From positions 421 through 6,073 of the forward strand of contig PLUZ01000483.1 of the NCBI GenBank assembly GCA_003162995.1: a DNA stretch of 5,653 nucleotides. The letters are read 5' to 3'. Source of the DNA: Methylocapsa sp. (lineage in GTDB: Bacteria > Pseudomonadota > Alphaproteobacteria > Rhizobiales > Beijerinckiaceae). Shown piece by piece: positions 1 to 5,653 of this stretch. Numbering within the stretch: position 1 is the stretch's first letter; each line of letters begins with the position of its first letter. Below the pieces are notes generated by a model, which was not told the DNA's origin, ran no database searches, and worked only from the letters and a program-made list of their open reading frames with translations. The position numbers and the translations under genes are program-made.

Positions 1-294
1 GCGAACGGCGGCGCCGACGGCTTCTATTTCGTGGTGCGCGCCATGATGATCGACTTTCTCAAGCCCGCGCTGATGGACGACGTGCTTTCCATCTCGACAC
101 AAGTCTCTAAAATCGGGGGCGCTTCGATCGAAATGTGGCAGGAAATCCGGCGTGGCGATGACGCGCTTTTGACAGCAAAAGTTAGGATAGCTGTGGTCGG
201 TGGAGGCAAGGCGCGGCGTTTTCCCACTGAGATCTTGGCAAAGCTTAAGACGCTGGCGGGTTCGGGGCCTCTGGAGCAGGGGGCCGCAAGATAG
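1..294 (+). CDS. ybgC: YbgC-type acyl-CoA thioesterase (3' part of gene)
   Basis: The reading frame is open from the first base of the window and stops at TAG 292-294, leaving 97 C-terminal residues. The visible part matches the second half of a YbgC/4-hydroxybenzoyl-CoA thioesterase hotdog fold: FYFVVRAMMIDFLKPALMDD, then a strand with VSKIGGASIEMWQEIRRGD, then a strand LLTAKVRIAVV, and a short helical tail (RRFPTEILAKL). Proteins of this family hydrolyse acyl-CoA thioesters in the cytoplasm. The catalytic Asp region of the family lies near the N-terminus, outside the window, so activity cannot be judged. Full-length family members are about 130-150 residues, so roughly a third of the gene is missing. 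ybgC is the customary first gene of the tol-pal cluster, which fits its place upstream of tolQ. Its exact role in envelope function is unsettled. An internal GTG at 31 is not the start, because conserved sequence continues upstream of it. Confidence 0.88.
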   Translation, partial: ANGGADGFYFVVRAMMIDFLKPALMDDVLSISTQVSKIGGASIEMWQEIRRGDDALLTAKVRIAVVGGGKARRFPTEILAKLKTLAGSGPLEQGAAR

Positions 295-372
295 GAATGT
301 AACGCAATTTTAACCGCGATCATGGCCAAATCCGGCACAGGTTCAACCCATGGCGCTGTTGCACGGACATGG

Positions 373-395
373 CTGGGGCTGGCGTTAAGCCCCAG
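373..395 (+). other. Perfect 8-bp hairpin between ybgC and tolQ
   Basis: The arms CTGGGGCT (373-380) and AGCCCCAG (388-395) are exact reverse complements around a 7-base loop. The stem is GC-rich, but no run of T follows it (the next bases are AAATGACC), so it is not a standard intrinsic terminator. It could weaken read-through from ybgC, or fold in the leader of the tolQ transcript if the promoter lies upstream. The rest of the 295-488 gap has no gene I can support. Which role applies cannot be told from sequence alone. Confidence 0.4.
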
Positions 396-488
396 AAATG
401 ACCGATTTCCTGGGCAAGACATAACTGAAACGGGTTTTGACCCGCAGACCTTGCTTAGCCTAAATCTAAATTTAGAAGGAATAATGGA

Positions 489-1220
<732 letters not shown>

Positions 1221-1294
1221 TCGTTGCACGCTAAGATGGCCGGCGTCGTCCCGCCCGCCGGGAACTTTGAAGACATGGACTGGAGATTTTGAAC

Positions 1295-1741
1295 ATGGGC
1301 ATGTCGGGCATAGCGGTGCGCAAAGGTGGGCGCGGTCGGCGTGGGGTTCCGCGCTATCGCGCCATGGCCGAGATCAACATGACGCCTTTCATTGACGTCA
1401 TCCTCGTGCTGTTGATCATTTTCATGGTGGCAGCGCCGCTACTCGCGACGGGGGTCGCAATTGATTTGCCAAAAACCAAGGCGGCTGCGCTGAACGTTGA
1501 ACAAAAGCCAATCTCCGTTGCCGTCGACGACAAGGGCTTGGTCTATGTCATGGATCAGCCGGTGCAAGTCGCAGATCTCGCGGACAAGTTGAAGGAGGCA
1601 GCGTCCGCGGGTGTTGACGAGCGTATCTATGTGCGCGGGGCAAATCAGGTGAATTACGGGAAGATCGCAGAGGTCATGTCGATCATCACTGCGGCCGGAT
1701 ATAAGAAGGTCGCTCTGGTCACTGATCCCAACAAGAACTGA
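1295..1741 (+). CDS. tolR: Tol-Pal system protein TolR
   Basis: The 148-residue protein belongs to the ExbD/TolR family. It has a basic, Gly/Arg-rich cytoplasmic N-terminus (residues 1-22), one membrane helix (about 32-54) and a periplasmic domain. The signature AEINMTPFIDVILVLLIIFM is intact. D34 in PFID corresponds to the aspartate of E. coli TolR (D23) that is needed for proton flow. The periplasmic part (about 60-140) shows the expected alternation of strands and helices, with VDERIYVRGANQVNYGKIAE and a final KKVALVTDP strand. I chose ATG 1295 because GGAG at 1282-1285 lies nine bases upstream. The in-frame TTG at 1289 is only three bases from that site, and the ATG at 1301 is fifteen bases away. 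The 74 bases between tolQ and this start contain no gene I can support. TolA begins six bases after the stop. Confidence 0.95.
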   Translation: MGMSGIAVRKGGRGRRGVPRYRAMAEINMTPFIDVILVLLIIFMVAAPLLATGVAIDLPKTKAAALNVEQKPISVAVDDKGLVYVMDQPVQVADLADKLKEAASAGVDERIYVRGANQVNYGKIAEVMSIITAAGYKKVALVTDPNKN

Positions 1742-1747
1742 ACCGTC

Positions 1748-2833
1748 ATGGCGTTGCCCGAAAATCCTGGCCTCGCGGTCTCGGGCAGCATTCATCTCTG
1801 CTTGCTCGGCCTGGCGTTGTTTTCATTTTCAGGCTCACCCCAATTAAACACGTCACAGGAGAGCATTCCAGTCGCAGTTCTCAGCGGCGAACAGTTCAAT
1901 CAGATCATGAAGGGGGAAAAGACGGCGGCTGAGGTGAAGCCGCGCCAACGGAGCGAGAAAATTGCCGAAATCGCCGAGCTAAACCCGCAACCTTCCCCGG
2001 TCGACGCGTCTAAGCAGGTTCCCGCGCCGCCTTCCCCGCTCAAACGTCAAGCGGATCGTGGGCAGGCTGATCCGCAAGTGGCACCGAAGCCGCCTGAACA
2101 TAGTGCGGCCGAGCCGGTGCCGCGTCCGCCAGAAGAAATCACGAAGCCCGCACCGAAATCTGCGGCGGCCAAGCAGGCTGTTGCGCCGCCGCCGAAGCCG
2201 CAGGCTGACGATGAGGCGGAAGCAATTGCGCCAAAGTCAGCCCCGCCGAAGCCCCCCGTCGAGGCGCCGAAAAAGGCCGACCCTAAATTCAAGCCGGACC
2301 AATTGGCCAAACTGATCGAGCAGGAAAAGCAAAAGGAAAAACAAAAGCCGGTGGACAAGCCAAAATCCGGAGATGAGGCCGTCGAGCCGCAACAAAAATT
2401 CGATCTGGGCGATATCGCTAAATTTCTAAACAAGGAGGCGCCGCAGAGAAAACAAGCGAGTGGGCAAGAATTGAGCCAATTGGCCTCACTTGGTTCGCCG
2501 ACGGCAAACGCCGCCAAAATGTCGCCTTCGCTTTGGGGCCAACTCGACGGACTGCTGCAAGAACAGTATAAGCGGTGCTGGACCTTTGCGGGGCTCGGCG
2601 GCCAACAGAAATATATTCCGGAGATTCATGTTCAATATACACCGGACGGTTCGCTGATCGGGCAGCCTGTGTTGCTCAATCCTCCTTCCGATCCCAATCT
2701 GCGCAGTCTGGCTGAAAGCGCGTTGCGGGCGGTGCGCCGCTGCGATCCGCTGCGGATACCCGCTCAATATCAGCCCTATTACGACCAATGGAAAGGCCGG
2801 ATCGTTCGCTTCGATCCAGAGGAAATGCTGTGA
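1748..2833 (+). CDS. tolA: Tol-Pal system protein TolA
   Basis: TolA is an inner-membrane-anchored protein that crosses the periplasm and passes the motion of TolQ-TolR to TolB and Pal. This 361-residue copy has three domains. The first is an N-terminal membrane helix (about 10-28), in which S12 and H16 form the SxxxH pattern known in TolA and TonB to contact the motor. The second is a long periplasmic spacer (about 60-215) rich in Pro, Lys, Ala and Glu, including a Lys/Glu/Gln-rich stretch at about 184-202. The third is a C-terminal TonB/TolA-like domain (about 259-361). Residues 218-230 ([13 protein letters not shown]) form a short conserved-looking linker typical of alphaproteobacterial TolA. 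C277 and C332 are the only cysteines in the C-terminal domain and could form a disulfide. No good Shine-Dalgarno sequence precedes ATG 1748. Translation may depend on coupling to tolR, which ends six bases before. The final codons overlap the tolB start. Confidence 0.93.
   Translation: MALPENPGLAVSGSIHLCLLGLALFSFSGSPQLNTSQESIPVAVLSGEQFNQIMKGEKTAAEVKPRQRSEKIAEIAELNPQPSPVDASKQVPAPPSPLKRQADRGQADPQVAPKPPEHSAAEPVPRPPEEITKPAPKSAAAKQAVAPPPKPQADDEAEAIAPKSAPPKPPVEAPKKADPKFKPDQLAKLIEQEKQKEKQKPVDKPKSGDEAVEPQQKFDLGDIAKFLNKEAPQRKQASGQELSQLASLGSPTANAAKMSPSLWGQLDGLLQEQYKRCWTFAGLGGQQKYIPEIHVQYTPDGSLIGQPVLLNPPSDPNLRSLAESALRAVRRCDPLRIPAQYQPYYDQWKGRIVRFDPEEML
2818..2833 (+). promoter_or_regulatory. Ribosome binding site and GTGA overlap setting the tolB start
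   Basis: AGAGGAA at 2818-2824, inside the last codons of tolA, is a strong Shine-Dalgarno sequence five bases before GTG 2830. The four bases GTGA at 2830-2833 are shared: GTG starts tolB and TGA ends tolA. This arrangement is typical of translational coupling and keeps the two proteins in step. It decides the tolB start, because the protein begun here has a proper signal peptide. The upstream in-frame ATG at 2788 would add 14 charged residues and has no comparable binding site. Confidence 0.75.
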
Positions 2834-4200
2834 AATTTTGCTTCTCTGTGCTGCATTTCTGCGCGCGGCGTAATCTCCAATCCGTAGTTGAAATTTCCAC
2901 TGCAATCTTCGCGGTTGCGATCCTGCTTGGCGGCTTGGAACTCGCTCCGGCGGCCCTTGCCCAGACGGACCGTTATCTCGACGTGCACGGCGCTGGAGAA
3001 TTTAAACCCATACCGATCGCGGTGACGGCATTTGCTGGCGATACGGCGGCAGTTACTCAGTTGACCGGCATCATTACCAATAATTTCAAACATTCCGTGT
3101 TTCTTGCGCCCATCGATCCCAAGACCTTCGTGGAAACGATCAGCAATCCGGACCAGGCTCCTAAGATGGACTCCTGGCGCATGATCAACGCGCAATTCGT
3201 AGTGACCGGCCGCGCCGGCCGTGCCGCCGACGGGAGGTTGCAAACCGAGTTCCGGCTGTGGGACGTGGCGACTGGCGCACAGGTCGCCGGGAGCCAATAT
3301 GTCACGGATGCGGACAACGCACGCCGGGTTGCCCATATTATCTCGGATGCAATCTTTTCGCGGATTACAGGCGAGCAGGGCTTTTTTGATACGCGGGTTG
3401 CTTTTGTCGACGAGACGGGTCCGCCTGAACACCGCCGCAAGCGCCTTGCGATCATGGATCAGGACGGCGCCAATCTGCGCTATATGACCCGGGGTGATGA
3501 TCTCGTTGTGACGCCAAGGTTCTCTCCTTCGTCGCAGGATGTGACCTATATGTCATTTGGCGCGTCCGACCCGAAAGTGCTGCTCTTAAACATCGAGACG
3601 GGGCAGCGCGAGGTCGTCGGCAATTTTCCAGGCATGACCTTCGCGCCGCGTTTCTCGCCGGATGGGCAAAAGGTCGTCATGTCGCTTGCGCAAGGTGTCT
3701 CATCAAATCTCTACACGATGGATTTGCGCACCCGCACAACGACGCGGCTCTCTGATTCCAATGCGATCGACACGTCGCCGTCCTATTCGCCCGATGGAAC
3801 GCAAATCGTGTTTGAATCGGACCGTGGCGGCAGTCAGCAGATCTACGTCATGTCGGCAAACGGGGGCGGGCCGAAGCGCATTTCGTTTGGCGAAGGGCGC
3901 TATTCGACACCTGTCTGGTCGCCGAAGGGCGATTATATAGCCTTTACCAAACAAAAGTCTGGTACATTCGCAATCGGTGTCATGCATCCCGATGGATCCG
4001 GCGAGCGGATCCTGACCGAAGGATATCATAACGAGGGGCCGACCTGGGCACCGAACGGCCTTTATCTGATGTTCTTTCGCGATCCCGGCGGGCAAGGCGG
4101 CGCGAGGATTTTCATGACCGACGTGTTTGGGCGCGGCGAATTTCCGGTGCCGACGCCGAATTTCGGTTCCGATCCGTCCTGGAGCCCGTTGCTGAACTAG
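2830..4200 (+). CDS. tolB: Tol-Pal system beta-propeller protein TolB
   Basis: TolB is a soluble periplasmic protein that binds TolA and Pal and takes part in outer-membrane constriction. This one has 456 residues, counted from GTG 2830. Residues 1-44 form a signal peptide with a long N-region (K2, R13, R14), a hydrophobic core at about 24-38 and a likely cleavage site ALA-Q after A44. The mature N-terminal domain (about 46-180) includes the [20 protein letters not shown] stretch. The rest is a beta-propeller with repeated TolB/PD40 motifs: [15 protein letters not shown] near 228, [14 protein letters not shown] near 272, [15 protein letters not shown] near 316, [14 protein letters not shown] near 360 and [14 protein letters not shown] near 403. 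A final [10 protein letters not shown] closes the ring. Length is near the usual 430-450, with the excess in the signal peptide. The gene overlaps tolA by four bases. Unlike in most relatives, pal does not follow. Confidence 0.96.
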   Translation: MKFCFSVLHFCARRNLQSVVEISTAIFAVAILLGGLELAPAALAQTDRYLDVHGAGEFKPIPIAVTAFAGDTAAVTQLTGIITNNFKHSVFLAPIDPKTFVETISNPDQAPKMDSWRMINAQFVVTGRAGRAADGRLQTEFRLWDVATGAQVAGSQYVTDADNARRVAHIISDAIFSRITGEQGFFDTRVAFVDETGPPEHRRKRLAIMDQDGANLRYMTRGDDLVVTPRFSPSSQDVTYMSFGASDPKVLLLNIETGQREVVGNFPGMTFAPRFSPDGQKVVMSLAQGVSSNLYTMDLRTRTTTRLSDSNAIDTSPSYSPDGTQIVFESDRGGSQQIYVMSANGGGPKRISFGEGRYSTPVWSPKGDYIAFTKQKSGTFAIGVMHPDGSGERILTEGYHNEGPTWAPNGLYLMFFRDPGGQGGARIFMTDVFGRGEFPVPTPNFGSDPSWSPLLN

Positions 4201-4259
4201 GCCGTGGCGGCGGTTGTGTGATCCCAACCGGAGTCGCTGTCTTTTGGCCCTAGAACACG

Positions 4260-4288
4260 ATGATTTGGATTGGATCAATCCAAATCAT
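4260..4288. repeat. Perfect 13-bp inverted repeat, first unit of the composite element
   Basis: The arms ATGATTTGGATTG (4260-4272) and CAATCCAAATCAT (4276-4288) are exact reverse complements around the 3-base loop GAT. CACG (4256-4259) and CGTG (4292-4295) could lengthen the stem past a 3-base bulge. The hairpin lies about 60 bases after the tolB stop. No T-run follows directly, so any terminator role would be weak or Rho-dependent. A protein-binding operator is possible, but the link to the two neighbouring repeats favours a mobile or dispersed element. Confidence 0.7.
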
Positions 4289-4311
4289 GAACGTGATCGT
4301 TTCTTAGAGTT

Positions 4312-4364
4312 TAGAGCGAGATGCGGGCGGAAAACCTGTTTCCACTTTTCCTCGTCCCGCTCTA
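4312..4364. repeat. Imperfect inverted repeat, second unit of the composite element
   Basis: The outer arms TAGAGCG (4312-4318) and CGCTCTA (4358-4364) pair perfectly. The inner arms GGAAAA (4329-4334) and TTTTCC (4346-4351) pair across an 11-base loop. Between them the two sides match only in part. The layout, GATGCGGGCGGAAAACC on the left and ACTTTTCCTCGTCCCGCTCT on the right, is the form I recall for a widespread rhizobial intergenic repeat. That comparison is from memory. Confidence 0.65.
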
Positions 4365-4367
4365 GGA

Positions 4368-4410
4368 GCATGATCCCAAAAAGTTGCAGACTTTTTGGAC
4401 AAGATCATGC
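4368..4410. repeat. Two-part inverted repeat, third unit of the composite element
   Basis: The outer arms GCATGATC (4368-4375) and GATCATGC (4403-4410) and the inner arms CCAAAAAGT (4376-4384) and ACTTTTTGG (4390-4398) are all exact. They enclose a 5-base loop, TGCAG. The only flaw in 17 paired bases is an ACAA bulge at 4399-4402 on the right side. It is the longest hairpin in the window. Its form agrees with a dispersed repeat I recall from Hyphomicrobiales genomes. It ends about 100 bases before ftsY and could lie in the ftsY leader. Confidence 0.7.
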
Positions 4411-4507
4411 AACAAAACAATCGCTGCAGATCACGCCAAACGCAATTCCAACCCAATGCGCGATGGCATTTAAAGACCGCATGCAAACGCCTATGCGATA
4501 GGATTTT
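4411..4507 (+). other. Non-coding spacer before ftsY
   Basis: These 97 bases between the repeat block and the ftsY start contain no gene and no convincing -35/-10 pair. TAGGA at 4499-4503 is a modest Shine-Dalgarno sequence four bases before ATG 4508 and seven before GTG 4511. A small inverted repeat, CTAT-GCG-ATAG (4491-4501), overlaps it but may be chance. A promoter for ftsY is expected either here or upstream of the repeats, since the gap from tolB is 307 bases. Confidence 0.4.
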
Positions 4508-5653
4508 ATGGTGAGCAAGGACAACGGCGTCAATACCACTGAGTCCAAGCCAAAACCCGGCCTGTTCAAACAGATGTTCGGCCGCAGGGAAGAGCCCGCC
4601 GGCACCGCGCTGGCGGATCACGGCGCTCCGGTGGACGACGTCGGCTTGGCGCAAGACTCCGCTACTGCAGGCAAACCCGAGGTTCCGGTGCCAGTGTCTC
4701 CTGCCAACGAAAAAATGGCCGCAGGCTCTCCGCCAGCGGGCCAAAGGCCGAGTTGGTGGGCGCGCCTACGCCAAGGCCTCTCACGCACGTCCAGTTCGAT
4801 CTGGGAAGGCTTCGCGGCAATCCTTAGCAAGCGCAAGCTTGATGCCGCCATGCTTGAGGATTTGGAGGATGTGCTCATCCGCGCCGATCTCGGGGTTGCG
4901 ACGGCGGCGCGGATCTCTAAAGCCATTGGCCAGGGGCGCTATGACAAGGATGTTGGCGTCGACGAGGTCAAGGCGGTCGTCGCTGCGGAAGTTGAGCGCG
5001 TGCTCGCTCCTTATGCCCGGCCGCTGGAGATCGATCCCGGCAAGACACCTTTCGTCATTCTCGTCGTTGGCGTGAATGGATCAGGCAAAACAACCACCAT
5101 AGGCAAACTTGCGGCGCAACTCACACGCAATGGTCACAGCGTGTTGCTCGCCGCTGGCGATACATTCCGCGCCGCCGCGATCGAGCAATTGCGTATTTGG
5201 GGAGAGCGCCTCGGCTGTCCGGTCATTCAGCGTGAACAAGGCGGCGATGCGCCGGCGCTTGCTTACGATGCGATCAAGATGGCGCCGGACTTGGGCGCCA
5301 ATGTGATCTTGATGGATACCGCCGGACGCCTTCAAAACCGGGTCGAGCTTATGGCCGAACTCGAAAAAATCATTCGCGTCATTAAAAAAGCAGATCCCAG
5401 CGCGCCGCATGCCGTGCTTCTCGTCCTCGATGCGACGGTCGGCCAGAACGCGATCAACCAGGTCGAGATTTTTAGCCGTGTCGCCGGTGTCACAGGCCTT
5501 GTGATGACCAAGCTCGATGGCACCGCACGGGGAGGGATCCTCGTCGCGATCGCGGAGCAGTTTGAGCTTCCAATTCATTACATTGGGGTCGGGGAGGGGG
5601 CGGGCGACCTTGAAGCATTCGAAGCGCGGGATTTTGCCCGCGCCATCGCCGGA
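4508..5653 (+). CDS. ftsY: Signal recognition particle receptor FtsY (3' end outside window)
   Basis: FtsY is the SRP-family GTPase that docks SRP-ribosome complexes at the inner membrane. The 382 visible residues cover a variable N-terminal A region (1-80, with a basic GLFKQMFGRR at 18-27), a likely amphipathic membrane-targeting helix (about 83-107, WWARLRQGL onwards), the N domain (about 108-178) and the G domain. All GTPase motifs are intact: P-loop GVNGSGKT (188-195), DTFRAAA (218-224), DTAGR (270-274), TKLD (334-337) and GVGEG (360-364). DATVGQNA (308-315) and TARGG (339-343) are family signatures. The frame is open to the window edge. The last residues, EARDFARAIAG, are near the usual C-terminus, so few codons are missing. 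The start could be ATG 4508 or the next codon, GTG 4511. Ffh is excluded by the lack of a Met-rich M domain and by the A region. Its neighbours on the left belong to a different pathway. Confidence 0.95.
   Translation, partial: MVSKDNGVNTTESKPKPGLFKQMFGRREEPAGTALADHGAPVDDVGLAQDSATAGKPEVPVPVSPANEKMAAGSPPAGQRPSWWARLRQGLSRTSSSIWEGFAAILSKRKLDAAMLEDLEDVLIRADLGVATAARISKAIGQGRYDKDVGVDEVKAVVAAEVERVLAPYARPLEIDPGKTPFVILVVGVNGSGKTTTIGKLAAQLTRNGHSVLLAAGDTFRAAAIEQLRIWGERLGCPVIQREQGGDAPALAYDAIKMAPDLGANVILMDTAGRLQNRVELMAELEKIIRVIKKADPSAPHAVLLVLDATVGQNAINQVEIFSRVAGVTGLVMTKLDGTARGGILVAIAEQFELPIHYIGVGEGAGDLEAFEARDFARAIAG

Larger units (their letters stand above)
4254..4410. repeat. Composite palindromic intergenic repeat (three inverted repeats in a row)
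   Basis: Three separate inverted repeats lie end to end in the tolB-ftsY gap: 4260-4288, 4312-4364 and 4368-4410. From memory, the second (GCGGAAAACC...ACTTTTCC core) and third (GCATGATCC...AAAGTTGCAGACTTTT...GATCATGC core) closely resemble dispersed intergenic mosaic repeats of rhizobial genomes, the best described being the RIME family. I could not run a database comparison. The block has no coding sequence. One open frame across it (4214-4501, + strand) is an accident of the sequence. Such elements can act as RNA hairpins at transcript ends, or as sites of recombination. The outer limits are set by the last clear pairing (CACG 4256-4259 with CGTG 4292-4295 at the left) and are approximate. 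Confidence 0.75.

Noticed and set aside
437..466. TTGACC as a -35 box for tolQ
   Set aside because: The -35 match is fair, but at 17-18 bases downstream the best -10 candidates (CTAAAT, TAAATC) match only three of six positions, so I do not list a promoter.
1289..1294. TTG at 1289 as the tolR start
   Set aside because: It is only three bases from the GGAG site; ATG 1295 has normal spacing.
2788..2829. Upstream ATG as the tolB start
   Set aside because: It would put [14 protein letters not shown] before the signal peptide and lacks a good Shine-Dalgarno sequence, while GTG 2830 has one.
2779..3432. 217-residue open frame on the - strand opposite tolB
   Set aside because: It lies wholly opposite the tolA end and tolB, both well-supported genes, and shows no family motif.
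4368..4410. Intrinsic terminator for tolB
   Set aside because: The stem is strong, but no T-run follows it; the T stretch is inside the stem. The repeat-family reading fits better.
4254..4410. CRISPR array
   Set aside because: The three units are different palindromes, not identical direct repeats with equal spacers.
4214..4501. 95-residue open frame on the + strand across the tolB-ftsY gap
   Set aside because: It runs through three inverted repeats, has no convincing ribosome binding site and no recognisable domain; its length is explained by chance.
4304..4744. 146-residue open frame on the - strand
   Set aside because: It overlaps the repeat block and the clear ftsY coding frame, and its composition is that of a reverse shadow.

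Overview
The window looks like chromosomal DNA of an alphaproteobacterium, most likely of the order Hyphomicrobiales (Rhizobiales). Three things suggest this: the gene style of the Tol proteins (a proline-rich TolA, a TolB with a long signal peptide), the form of FtsY, and a composite palindromic repeat of the kind scattered between genes in that order. I cannot name a genus with confidence. A Beijerinckiaceae or Methylocystaceae relative is a guess.

Layout: the 3' end of a YbgC-type acyl-CoA thioesterase gene (1-294) is followed by a 194-base gap with a perfect 8-bp hairpin. Then come tolQ (489-1220), tolR (1295-1741), tolA (1748-2833) and tolB (2830-4200), all on the + strand. Spacing tightens along the operon: 74 bases between tolQ and tolR, 6 between tolR and tolA, and a 4-base overlap between tolA and tolB. 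A 307-base gap (4201-4507) holds three consecutive inverted repeats that form one composite element of about 157 bases. The window ends inside ftsY (4508 to beyond 5653), which has no stop codon here but is probably only a few codons short of its end.

How the genes work together: TolQ and TolR form an inner-membrane motor driven by the proton gradient. TolA spans the periplasm and carries the force to TolB and the lipoprotein Pal at the outer membrane, which keeps the envelope layers together during constriction. YbgC is the usual first gene of this cluster. FtsY is the receptor of the signal recognition particle and belongs to another process, co-translational membrane targeting.

The main departure from the usual order is that pal, which normally follows tolB directly, is absent. 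The repeat block sits at the point where the order changes. Apart from that, the window is a well-known housekeeping region, and I see no sign of a new biological system.
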